From: Blastocatellia bacterium
GTDB taxonomy: Bacteria; Acidobacteriota; Blastocatellia; Chloracidobacteriales; JADJPF01
Assembly: GCA_016713405.1 (NCBI GenBank)
Contig: JADJPF010000029.1
Coordinates: 7,041 to 71,040 of the forward strand
Length of the DNA stretch: 64,000 nucleotides
Direction of reading: 5' to 3'
This document shows positions 28,334-36,658 of the stretch, piece after piece. The notes under the pieces are model-generated. The model was not told the origin of the DNA and ran no database searches. It worked only from the letters and a program-made list of their open reading frames with translations. Numbering within the stretch: position 1 is the first letter of the stretch; every line of letters begins with the position of its first letter. Made by a program: the position numbers and the translations under genes.

Positions 28334-28846
28334 TTATTTTTTAGAATTAGATGAAAAATCTTTTAGTGACATAATAAAACTATGTGGTTGGAGTAAGTCA
28401 GCTATTTTATAGACTTCTTCAGCACTAATATGATCAGCAACAATTACAGTCCCTGAACCTTGTTGACGAACTTGCATAGACTTTTCTGTCAAATGCTGTG
28501 TGAGTATTGATATAGCCTCTTTACTACGTGGGCTATTTTGCTGACCCAAAATAATATTGATACTATAAAGTTCTGATTCTACTGGCTCATACTTAGTAGG
28601 TGAGCCAAGATGAGCTAAAAGCTTAAGAATTTCTTGGTCAAAAAGAAAGGTTCGATAATTTGTAGAAGAATTAGCAATTCTAAGTACTGCTCTTTCTAAC
28701 AAATCCTTTTCTGCTGGATCATAACTTTGCTTACCTTCAAAATAATTAAACATTATCGCCTTAGCCCAATGTGTTAGTTCTATTGCATTACATTTGCGCT
28801 CAAGACGTTGTTTTAATTTTTGAATAATGTGATCTTTAGTAACCAT
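28334..28846 (-). CDS. Hypothetical protein, 170 residues
   Basis: I do not recognise this protein. It is mainly helical (LKQRLERKCNAIELTHWAKAIMFNYFEG, ERAVLRIANSSTNYRTFLFDQEILKLLAHL) with a strand-like GSGTVIVADHISAEEVYKIADLLQPHSF near the end. No signal peptide, membrane segment or cysteine motif is visible. Codon use and composition match neighbours, and the ATG at 28846 is clear. It converges on ruvB with a gap of only 17 bases. The upstream 215 bases contain AT-rich promoter DNA for this gene and the next. Confidence 0.65.
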   Translation of the reverse strand: MVTKDHIIQKLKQRLERKCNAIELTHWAKAIMFNYFEGKQSYDPAEKDLLERAVLRIANSSTNYRTFLFDQEILKLLAHLGSPTKYEPVESELYSINIILGQQNSPRSKEAISILTQHLTEKSMQVRQQGSGTVIVADHISAEEVYKIADLLQPHSFIMSLKDFSSNSKK

Positions 28847-29061
28847 ACCTTTAGTAATTGAACGTATATAGTTTTCTGGATAAGTGATTTAATAGTTGAC
28901 AGGGTAAAGCATTCTTATTAATGATTGCAACTGTAATTTTAAGAAAAATTTTTAATTTAGACTTATTTGACTAATTTTAATAAAAGATTTGGCTAGTTTA
29001 GCAAACAAATTTTTTTTGTAAAACTATTTAATTTAATAAATTAGTAGAGGAAATAATTAGT

Positions 29062-29874
29062 TTGGCAAAAAATATATCTGTAATTATTCCAACATATAAT
29101 CGGCTTGTTGCCTTAGCTGAATTAATAGAGTGTCTCTATCAGCAATCCTATCAGAATTTTGAAGTAATTATTGTTAATGATGCAGGGCAAAGTATCGAAA
29201 TTATTAAAAATTTATATCCAGAATTACACATTACTATAATTAACTTAGCAAAAAATTCCCAGCATGTCATAGCGCGTAATATTGCTTTAGATATAGCCAA
29301 GACAGAATTTATTTTACTTTGCGATGATGACGATTTGTTGCATCCATTGCACATTGAAAACTTAATAAATGCTATAGATAGTTATGATTTGCTTTATACA
29401 GACGCAGAAATTTTTAACTATAAAATTAGTGAAAATACTCGTATTCCTATAGATATACGGTTATTTGCGTATAAATATGATCCACAAGCTATAAAGACTT
29501 TTTCAACCTTTATTCCTTCAGGATGTCTTTACCGTAGTAGCATTCATAGGAAAATAGGTTTATTTGATAGCGAGTTACACAATTATTGGGACTGGGATTT
29601 TATTTTACGAGTTCAAGCAGAGTTTCGAGTAAATAAATTGTCTATTGCTAGTGTTTATTACGCTTTTAGCAATGAAAACAATATGTCAGCTAACCATCAA
29701 GATATGACAGATTATTTAACTAAGTTATGTCAAAAACATAATCTAGGCAATTTACAAACAAAAAATTTTTTTCTTTTACTTGAAGAGCCAGAAATAAAGC
29801 AACTTGCCAGCAAAAGCAAAAGATTATGGAATCAACAACCAATTATTTCTCGTTTAGCAAAAGAGAATTTATAA
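29062..29874 (+). CDS. Glycosyltransferase family 2
   Basis: A 270-residue GT-A fold glycosyltransferase that moves a sugar from a nucleotide-sugar donor. The N-terminal ISVIIPTYNRLVALAELIECLYQQSY (5-30), EVIIVNDAG (34-42), ARNIALDIAKTEFILLCDDDD (71-91, with the metal-binding acidic cluster) and IGLFDSELHNYWDWDFILR with the late ED-like acidic residues are standard. Start is a TTG at 29062 behind GTAGAGGA. No hydrophobic anchor is present, so it is cytoplasmic. It stands alone, so the product (envelope polysaccharide or glycoprotein) is unknown. Confidence 0.9.
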   Translation: MAKNISVIIPTYNRLVALAELIECLYQQSYQNFEVIIVNDAGQSIEIIKNLYPELHITIINLAKNSQHVIARNIALDIAKTEFILLCDDDDLLHPLHIENLINAIDSYDLLYTDAEIFNYKISENTRIPIDIRLFAYKYDPQAIKTFSTFIPSGCLYRSSIHRKIGLFDSELHNYWDWDFILRVQAEFRVNKLSIASVYYAFSNENNMSANHQDMTDYLTKLCQKHNLGNLQTKNFFLLLEEPEIKQLASKSKRLWNQQPIISRLAKENL

Positions 29875-29995
29875 GTTATGCTTACCACCTAGCAACAAAA
29901 AGTAGGGTTGATTTATCAAAAATGCAGTAGTAGCATACTACCTAAGGTTAATTAGGTGGCATTAAATTAGTTGCAGATAACAAAAGGTATTGCAG

Positions 29996-32923
29996 ATGTT
30001 GATTACGAGTAACGATCTTTTTTTGACTGATCCATTAGCGGCTATTAGCTTGCTTGAACAAAATCCACCTTTTTCTACTGAAGATTTAGCAGCTAGAAAA
30101 CAGGCTATAAAACTACTTCGTCCTTTAATAGAACCATGGAAAAGAAAACTACAAATTTCACAATATACTAAAACTCTTGCTGATATTGCCCAAGCAATTA
30201 ACCAACCTAAAATTAGCTCAGAACAAGCTTGGCAACTTGGCTATATTTGCTTGAAAGAAGCATCAAAAACTGCACCTATGCCAGGGCAATGGTTATTGGT
30301 TGATGATCTAAACACAATCATTAAAAAAGTTTTTGAATGGCAAAATACAAAAGATGAAAAGCTAAAAGTTCTTGATGAAAAACGTGTTAGCAAAATTGAT
30401 GAGCTTTTGAAAAATTATTCAGATGTTGTTGGACTAGACAGAGAAAAAATCTATGAGCATCTATCAGATGTAGCATTAAAAAATATTTCTTTAGAGTTAG
30501 AGACAGTTATTTTTGACCAACTTGCTTTGATTGCTGTTGCTCAAGAAAAAAATATTGTTTTTGAAAGTAAAATGGCTTCTTATCAACTTACTTTAGATAA
30601 TCAAGAAATTTCTCCTAACACAAAAGCTAAAGTAAGTTTTACACTAGCAATTACCCCAGAAATACGCCAAAATATTTTAGCTAAAAATTTTGACTTAGTA
30701 CAAACTTGGCTAAAAACTCAAACTCAAAATAAAATTGCCCAAACTCAAAACCAACTAGTTGAATTACAAAAAGAAGTAATACAACTAGCTAACCTATTGA
30801 ATATAAATGATAAGCACTTACTAGAAATAAAAGTAGACAATCAATTAAAAGGTCTTTTAGGAGACTTAAAACATAAATGGAAAATGCTGGTTCATGGAGA
30901 ACTGTTTTCAGAAGGGATATTGCTTGAATTTAGTAAAAATAGCTCGGCAATTGTTGGAATTAAAATTTCTCAAAAAATAACTTTGGCAGATCATACATTT
31001 TCCTTAAAAATTCCTTTTGAACTTGCAAAACAAGTTAGGTTTAGCCAACCACTTTATCAAGAAACTCCCAAAGAATATGCAGCAAAAGTAATTACTTATG
31101 TTAAAGAACATTGTTTAGCTTCAGTAAATAAAGAGCTTAACTTACTTGCTAATTTAGTTATAGAAACACCTGATTCAGAAGAATTAAAACCATATTTTAA
31201 GCGTAATAATTTAATTTCTAATCTAGGAAATCTATTTCATAAAGTTAATAGTAGTAAAAAAGCTTATTCAATAAAAAAGCTTCTTGAGCAGATAGAAGAA
31301 TTAAAGACAAAACATTACCAACAGGCTCGCGTAGCATTACATGCAAAAGAGGCTGAAAGAATAACTCAAATAGGTAGTTATCCAGAACATTTTCAATTAG
31401 CTAGAAGTATGTCGCGTCGTTGGACATTATTAGTTGGCCCAACTAACAGCGGAAAAACCTTCCACGCTTTAAATATTTTAGCCGAAGCTAGCACAGGCTA
31501 TTATTTAGCTCCGTTAAGACTTTTAGCTTTAGAAGGTCAAGAAGAACTGCTAAAACGAGGCCGTTTAACTAGCTTTTTAACAGGCGAGGAAAGAGACCTT
31601 CGGCCAAATTCCAGTCATTTAGCTTCAACAATAGAAATGCTAGATGTTTCCCAAAAAGTTGATGTAGCAGTAATTGACGAAGCACAAATGCTTTTTGACC
31701 GGGATCGTGGTTGGGCTTGGACTACAGCACTTTTTGGAGTTGCTGCAAAACATTTAGTGTTAACCGGCGCACCTAGCTGTATAAAAATGGTGCAAAAAAT
31801 TGCTGAACACTTAAACGAGCCGTTAGAAATTATTCATTGTCAACGCTTTACAGAAATGGAGGTCTTAAAACGCCCATCTAAGTTAACCGAACTTGAACCA
31901 GCAACAGCCGTGATAGCCTTTTCTCGTCGGGATGTTCTTGGACTTAAATCACAACTAGAAGCTATAGGAAAAAATGTTGCAGTAATTTATGGAAATCTTT
32001 CTCCAGAAGTTCGACGTGAAGAGTCGCGCCGCTTTCGTACACAAGAAGCAGATATTGTTATTGCTACTGATGCAATTGGAATGGGGTTAAATCTTCCAAT
32101 TAAAACTTTACTTTTTTGGACAACAGAAAAATGGGATGGACAAGAGCATAGAGAGCTAAATAGCGAAGAAATTCGCCAAATAGCGGGCCGAGCCGGTCGC
32201 TATGGAATGTATGAAAAAGCTTTTATTGGTGCTTTTAACCAACGTAGCTTAAAAATTATTGGCGAAAGTCTAAAAATGCCTATTCCTGAACAAATTAGCC
32301 AATGCCAGGTAATGCCTGGAATTGCTCTTGTTGAACAAATAGCTAATATTTTAGAAACTAATTCTTTATCAAAAACGCTTAAGTTTTTCCGTAATAAAAT
32401 GCTAGTTAAATCCCCGCTTCTTTGTCCTGCTAGGATGGAAGCCGTAATAAGTCTGGCAGAAAAAGCAGATATTCATCCAAATATGTCTTTATCTGATCGT
32501 CTGGTTTTTTCTTGTACTCCGGTTGATATTCGGGATGCAACAATTGTTAGGTATTGGCAAAGTTGGATTAATAACTATAATCGTGATCAAGTAATTAAAG
32601 TAATTTCACTGCCTAGACAATATATTAGTGTAAACAGTGCTGCACAAAACCATAATGAATTAGAAGAAGCAGAAAGATTAACAAAAGTTTTAACTTGTTA
32701 TTCTTGGCTTAGTTATCGTTTTCCAGAAAATTTTCCTGATCTAGTAGAATGTGATGAACAAAGACAGCTATTAAATAGCTTTATTGAAAATAGCTTACGT
32801 AAGCGAGGTTTAAGACGACTTTGTCAGCATTGTGGTAAAGCTTTGGGGCCGCTTTATCAATACAGCATGTGTGAAAATTGTTATTATAGCCGCCATATTA
32901 ATTATGATTTAGAAGAATTTTAA
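29996..32923 (+). CDS. SUV3-like ATP-dependent RNA helicase
   Basis: A 975-residue protein whose C-terminal half is a SUV3/SUPV3L1-type superfamily 2 helicase, known from the mitochondrial degradosome and from scattered bacteria. Seen: Walker A GPTNSGKT at about 481-488, then STGYYLAPLRLLALEG (motif Ia), VIDEAQML (DEXH motif II, about 559), TGAPS (motif III), VIAFSRRDVL and VIYGNLSPEVRR (motif IV region), and IRQIAGRAGRYG (motif VI, about 727). A C-terminal four-cysteine cluster CQHCGKALG ... CENCYY (about 942-965) may bind zinc. The first 470 residues are helical and unfamiliar. The ATG at 29996 has AAAAGG at good spacing; an upstream TTG is too close. It heads a three-gene unit. Confidence 0.9.
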   Translation: MLITSNDLFLTDPLAAISLLEQNPPFSTEDLAARKQAIKLLRPLIEPWKRKLQISQYTKTLADIAQAINQPKISSEQAWQLGYICLKEASKTAPMPGQWLLVDDLNTIIKKVFEWQNTKDEKLKVLDEKRVSKIDELLKNYSDVVGLDREKIYEHLSDVALKNISLELETVIFDQLALIAVAQEKNIVFESKMASYQLTLDNQEISPNTKAKVSFTLAITPEIRQNILAKNFDLVQTWLKTQTQNKIAQTQNQLVELQKEVIQLANLLNINDKHLLEIKVDNQLKGLLGDLKHKWKMLVHGELFSEGILLEFSKNSSAIVGIKISQKITLADHTFSLKIPFELAKQVRFSQPLYQETPKEYAAKVITYVKEHCLASVNKELNLLANLVIETPDSEELKPYFKRNNLISNLGNLFHKVNSSKKAYSIKKLLEQIEELKTKHYQQARVALHAKEAERITQIGSYPEHFQLARSMSRRWTLLVGPTNSGKTFHALNILAEASTGYYLAPLRLLALEGQEELLKRGRLTSFLTGEERDLRPNSSHLASTIEMLDVSQKVDVAVIDEAQMLFDRDRGWAWTTALFGVAAKHLVLTGAPSCIKMVQKIAEHLNEPLEIIHCQRFTEMEVLKRPSKLTELEPATAVIAFSRRDVLGLKSQLEAIGKNVAVIYGNLSPEVRREESRRFRTQEADIVIATDAIGMGLNLPIKTLLFWTTEKWDGQEHRELNSEEIRQIAGRAGRYGMYEKAFIGAFNQRSLKIIGESLKMPIPEQISQCQVMPGIALVEQIANILETNSLSKTLKFFRNKMLVKSPLLCPARMEAVISLAEKADIHPNMSLSDRLVFSCTPVDIRDATIVRYWQSWINNYNRDQVIKVISLPRQYISVNSAAQNHNELEEAERLTKVLTCYSWLSYRFPENFPDLVECDEQRQLLNSFIENSLRKRGLRRLCQHCGKALGPLYQYSMCENCYYSRHINYDLEEF

Positions 32924-32936
32924 GGGGTTTTTAAGT

Positions 32937-33485
32937 GTGCAGACTATAAAATATAAAAAGATCCATATTTTTGGTGCTTCTGGATCTGGAACTACAACTT
33001 TAGGTAAATTTTTGTCTAAAGAATTAGGCTACAAACATTTTGATACGGATGATTATTACTGGATAGAAACAAACCCCCCTTATCAAATTAAAAGACCTGT
33101 TGAAGAAAGACAAAAATTATTGCTAAAGGATTTAACAGAAACTAATCAATGGGTTTGGTCTGGAGCTATGACTAGTTGGGCAGAGCCATTTATCCCACTA
33201 TTTGATTTAGTAGTGTATTTATGGTTGCCAAAAGAAATGCGTTTAGAACGTCTTGCAAAAAGAGAAGCAGAAGATTTTGGAGATAAAATTTTGCCAGGTG
33301 GCGGGATGTATGAAACTTATTTGGATTTTATGGACTGGGCCGGAAACTACGATAATGACAACGTAGATTTTACCCGTTGTCGCAAAAATCATGACTTGTG
33401 GATAAAAACGCTACCTTGTAAAGTTGTTCGTATTGAAGGAGATTTTTCTTTAGAGGAAAAACTAAAAATTATTCAAACAAGCTAA
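32937..33485 (+). CDS. P-loop nucleotide kinase-like protein
   Basis: A 182-residue P-loop protein resembling adenylate-kinase-like small kinases. KIHIFGASGSGTTTLGKFL has the Walker A GASGSGTT (with Thr where Lys is usual at the GK position), and GYKHFDTDDYYW the catalytic-site acidic pair. VWSGAMTSWAEPFIPLFDLVVYLWLP and LERLAKREAEDFG fit the lid-like region. The missing lysine in GSGT-T-T is common in one subgroup of this family but could reduce activity. It starts GTG at 32937 behind AAGGGG, 13 bases after the helicase, and the next gene follows after 2 bases, so this is one operon. The substrate is unknown. Confidence 0.82.
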   Translation: MQTIKYKKIHIFGASGSGTTTLGKFLSKELGYKHFDTDDYYWIETNPPYQIKRPVEERQKLLLKDLTETNQWVWSGAMTSWAEPFIPLFDLVVYLWLPKEMRLERLAKREAEDFGDKILPGGGMYETYLDFMDWAGNYDNDNVDFTRCRKNHDLWIKTLPCKVVRIEGDFSLEEKLKIIQTS

Positions 33486-33487
33486 AT

Positions 33488-34267
33488 ATGTCAGACTTGC
33501 TAATAAAAAGAGAACACCTTCCAGAAAGATGTGAAGTTTGTCATCAATCAGATGCTTTTGACCCTATTAGCGGGAAATGCAGTCGTTGTGAAAGCTTATT
33601 TGCTCAAAAAGAAGAGGAGAAAAAATTTAAACCAGAAATTGAGCTAATAAAAGCAGATGCTCCTTCAGCTTTTCAATCAATGATAAAAAGGCCTGTTGTT
33701 GCTAGTCGAGCTAATCAAGCCTTTCCAACCTCAAATAAATTTTTATTAAAGATTTCAGAATGGTTCCAAGCTGAAAAAATTGATGCTACTCAACCAGAAA
33801 ATTTAATTCCTTTAATAAAAGCAGAATATTTCTATAACTTAAAAATTGCTTTCGCTTTTGGATTAGTAGTATTCACTGTTTTATCTATTGCTAGTTTGTT
33901 TATGAGAGTAGCGGTTTTAGGGTTAATTTTTTTCTTAGTTGTTTATTTAATAGAATTTATACTTAACTTAATTAAGTGGAAGCGAATAGTTAGGAAGCTT
34001 TTTAAGATAGAGCCTTTACAAAGAGTTGTAATTTTAAGGAAAGAATATGATTCAGAAAATACAACAGAATTTTATGCAGAAATTTATCGCATAAATGAAA
34101 CAAAGAAATCATATGTAAATGAAACATATGAGGATAAAGTAAAAGTAATTAAGCCTAGTTGGTATGAGGAAGCAAAACTTAATAAATCTATTGATTCTAG
34201 AGTCTTTAAGGTAAAGAAAAAACAAACAATTATTCACACTGTAGAAGGTGTTTTGGTTAGTGTATAA
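33488..34267 (+). CDS. Zinc-ribbon membrane protein
   Basis: A 259-residue protein of unknown family. The N terminus has a zinc-ribbon-like CEVCHQSDAFDPISGKCSRC (CxxC ... CxxC, residues about 15-34), then a charged linker and one hydrophobic region at about 115-160 (IAFAFGLVVFTVLSIASLF and VLGLIFFLVVYLIEFILNLI), giving two membrane segments. The rest is strand-rich and charged, ending VKKKQTIIHTVEGVLVSV. It begins 2 bases after the kinase stop, so it belongs with the helicase operon. Role unknown. Confidence 0.75.
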   Translation: MSDLLIKREHLPERCEVCHQSDAFDPISGKCSRCESLFAQKEEEKKFKPEIELIKADAPSAFQSMIKRPVVASRANQAFPTSNKFLLKISEWFQAEKIDATQPENLIPLIKAEYFYNLKIAFAFGLVVFTVLSIASLFMRVAVLGLIFFLVVYLIEFILNLIKWKRIVRKLFKIEPLQRVVILRKEYDSENTTEFYAEIYRINETKKSYVNETYEDKVKVIKPSWYEEAKLNKSIDSRVFKVKKKQTIIHTVEGVLVSV

Positions 34268-34268
34268 A

Positions 34269-34299
34269 ACTAGCTAGCAAAAAATTATTGCTAGCTAGT
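34269..34299. terminator. Bidirectional terminator, 12-bp stem
   Basis: ACTAGCTAGCAA (34269-34280) pairs perfectly with TTGCTAGCTAGT (34288-34299) between the convergent membrane-protein and peroxiredoxin genes. Confidence 0.85.
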
Positions 34300-34313
34300 C
34301 TTTTGTAGATTAG

Positions 34314-34849
34314 CTACTTAAATTCTGAAATAAGTTTTAATAAATTATCATGGTTGGGCATACCATTTTGGGCATAGCGAATTTTGCCTTCTTTATCAAT
34401 TATGATAGTTCGGCGTGAAAAGAAGCTACCCTCCTCTTTGAAAGCTCCAAAGGATACAGCCATTTTTCCTTCTGTATCGCTGAGTAGTGGATAAGTGGCA
34501 CCGCAATGTTTAGCAAAATCTTTGTGGGAATCTAAGGTATCTTTACTGATGGCCAGAACCTGGACATTTGCTTCCTCATAACGCTTAAGTGCTGCTTGGA
34601 AGCTTTTTAGCTCAAACTCTCAGCCACCTGTAAAATTTTTTGGATAAAAGGCTAGCACTACTACTTTTTGCCTAGGTACTGCTCTAAGTTAATGTCTCCG
34701 CCAAGGTGAGAGGGGAGCTTAAAACCAGGAGCTTTTTGTCCAACAGCTTCTTCGCCTTGTAGAGAAGTAGCTTGTAAACAAATAGTATTACTCATCAAAA
34801 AACCGCATAGTGCTATTGCCAAGAATATTTTGGACAATAGTTTCTTCAT
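34314..34849 (-). pseudogene. Peroxiredoxin (BCP-like) with frameshift and in-frame UGA at the catalytic position
   Basis: Reads as a secreted peroxiredoxin of the AhpC/TSA, BCP-like type that reduces peroxides. It opens MKKLLSKIFLAIALCGFLMS (signal peptide) and AVGQKAPGFKLPSHLGGDI. A one-base loss in the A run near 34670 shifts the frame; with one A restored it continues VVVLAFYPKNFTGG, then UGA at 34620-34622, then EFELKSFQAALKRYEE, and on through LLSDTEGKMAVSFGAF to the stop at 34314. The UGA sits exactly where BCP-type peroxiredoxins have the peroxidatic cysteine (TPGC/TGGC). So it is either selenocysteine or an error or inactivation. A weak AGCT-AAAA-AGCT hairpin begins 8 bases after the UGA; it lacks the typical SECIS loop. 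A terminator lies just beyond the stop. Confidence 0.75.
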
Positions 34850-35026
34850 ATAAAATTAACCTCTTTGATTAATAAAATTGCAGTATAAGCTAACAGAAAG
34901 TTAGTTGCTTGAGAAGTGCTTTTCTACTGCTTTGGCAAGAACTATTGACGCGATTGGGTAAACTGCGATAAGACGTTACATTTACGGCCAATGGGCTATC
35001 CTAAGTTAATATGAGGGAATATTTAT

Positions 35027-36589
35027 ATGCAATTACCACCATTTGTTAATGAAACTTACTTAGATTTTACTGATGAACGTACTATAGAAAAATTTCAAAA
35101 AGCATTAGATTATGTAAAGTCAGAATTAGGAAAAACTTATCCTTGTGTAGTAGATGGAAAAAAAGTAGAAACAGGGGATCTTTTAACCTCTGTTAATCCT
35201 AGCGAGAAAATTGAGATTATTGGAAAAGTTCATAAAGCTGACCAAGCTTTAGCTAATCGTGCTATTGAAGCAGCTAATAAGGCTTTTGATAGCTGGAAAC
35301 GTGTTCCAGCCGAAGACCGCGCCCGCTATGTGTTTAAGGCTGCGGCAGAAATGAGACGACGAAAAGATGAATTTTCTGCTTGGATGGTTTATGAAGTTGG
35401 CAAGTCTTGGGCTGAAGCCGATGCAGACACAGCCGAAGCTATTGATTTTATGGACTTTTATGCTCGTGAAGCTATTCGCTATTCTCAACCTCAGCAATTA
35501 ACACCTTCTCCACTTCCTAGTGAATTTAACGAAATGTTTTACATTCCTTTAGGTGTTGGTGTAGTTATTCCACCTTGGAATTTTCCTTTAGCAATTATGG
35601 TTGGTATGACAATGGCTGCTGTAGTTGCAGGCAACACAGTAGTCTTAAAACCCTCTAGCGATACGCCAATCATTGGTGCAAAATTTATGGAATTATTAGA
35701 GTCTGTTTCCTTACCTGCTGGAGTCGTCAACTTTTTACCTGGCAGCGGTGGCAAAATCGGAGACTTGCTAGTTAGCCATCCAAAAACTCGCTTTATTTCT
35801 TTTACAGGTTCACGTGAAGTTGGCCTTCATATCAATGAACTAGCATCTAAAACCTCACCTGGACAAATTTGGATTAAGCGCGTTGTAGCGGAAATGGGCG
35901 GCAAAGACACAATAGTTGTAGATTCTTCAGCCGACCTTGAAGATGCTGCTAGCGGTATTGTTGCAGCAGCCTTTGGTTTTTCTGGTCAAAAATGTTCTGC
36001 TTGCTCACGCGCTGTAATAGTAGAAGATGTTTATGATCAAGTGTTGGAAAAAGTAGCAGCTAAGACTAAAGCCTTAAAAGTTGGGCCTACAGTAGATCTA
36101 AATAATTTTATGGGGCCTGTGGCTAGCCAATCTGCTTTTGATTCAATTATGGAATATATCGAAATTGGCAAAACCGAAGGAACCGTTGTTGCAGGTGGCG
36201 AAGCAATGCCAGAAGCAGGAGATGGTTATTTTATTAAACCAACTGTTATTGCTGGAGTTGACCCTCAAGCACGTATTTCACAAGAAGAAATCTTTGGCCC
36301 TGTTCTAGCTTTAATGAAAGCTGATAATTTTGACCATGCTTTAGATATTGCAAATAATACTGAATATGGGCTTACAGGTGCAGTTTATTCAAGCAATCGA
36401 CAACATCTTGAACGCGCTCGACGAGATTTTCATGTTGGTAATTTATATATTAACCGTAAATGTACAGGTGCTTTAGTAGATGTTCATCCATTTGGCGGAT
36501 TTAATATGTCTGGAACAGATTCTAAAGCAGGTGGACGCGATTACTTAATGCTATTTTTGCAAGCTAAAACTGTTGCAGAAAAATTCTAA
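35027..36589 (+). CDS. pruA: 1-pyrroline-5-carboxylate dehydrogenase
   Basis: A 520-residue aldehyde dehydrogenase of the P5C (glutamate semialdehyde) dehydrogenase family, which makes glutamate from the proline-breakdown intermediate with NAD. The catalytic cysteine is Cys323 in FGFSGQKCSACSRAV and the general base is Glu289 in VVAEMGGKD; IPPWNFPLAI (181-190) and FTGSREVG (259-266) are further family motifs. Full length, no transmembrane part, so a cytoplasmic single-domain enzyme rather than a PutA fusion. GAGGGA precedes the ATG. The next gene is glutamyl-tRNA synthetase, which makes a glutamate theme plausible, although a hairpin separates them. No proline dehydrogenase is seen nearby. 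Confidence 0.93.
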   Translation: MQLPPFVNETYLDFTDERTIEKFQKALDYVKSELGKTYPCVVDGKKVETGDLLTSVNPSEKIEIIGKVHKADQALANRAIEAANKAFDSWKRVPAEDRARYVFKAAAEMRRRKDEFSAWMVYEVGKSWAEADADTAEAIDFMDFYAREAIRYSQPQQLTPSPLPSEFNEMFYIPLGVGVVIPPWNFPLAIMVGMTMAAVVAGNTVVLKPSSDTPIIGAKFMELLESVSLPAGVVNFLPGSGGKIGDLLVSHPKTRFISFTGSREVGLHINELASKTSPGQIWIKRVVAEMGGKDTIVVDSSADLEDAASGIVAAAFGFSGQKCSACSRAVIVEDVYDQVLEKVAAKTKALKVGPTVDLNNFMGPVASQSAFDSIMEYIEIGKTEGTVVAGGEAMPEAGDGYFIKPTVIAGVDPQARISQEEIFGPVLALMKADNFDHALDIANNTEYGLTGAVYSSNRQHLERARRDFHVGNLYINRKCTGALVDVHPFGGFNMSGTDSKAGGRDYLMLFLQAKTVAEKF

Positions 36590-36594
36590 TATTT

Positions 36595-36633
36595 TTTGTG
36601 GGACTGACTTGTTTAGCTTGTCAGTTCCACAAA
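36595..36633 (+). terminator. Hairpin between pruA and gltX
   Basis: TTTGTGGGACTGAC (36595-36608) pairs with GTCAGTTCCACAAA (36620-36633), one G-U pair, 11-base loop. It can end or attenuate the pruA transcript. Confidence 0.65.
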
Positions 36634-36658
36634 TGTAAATCCTAAAAATCAGAAAAAT

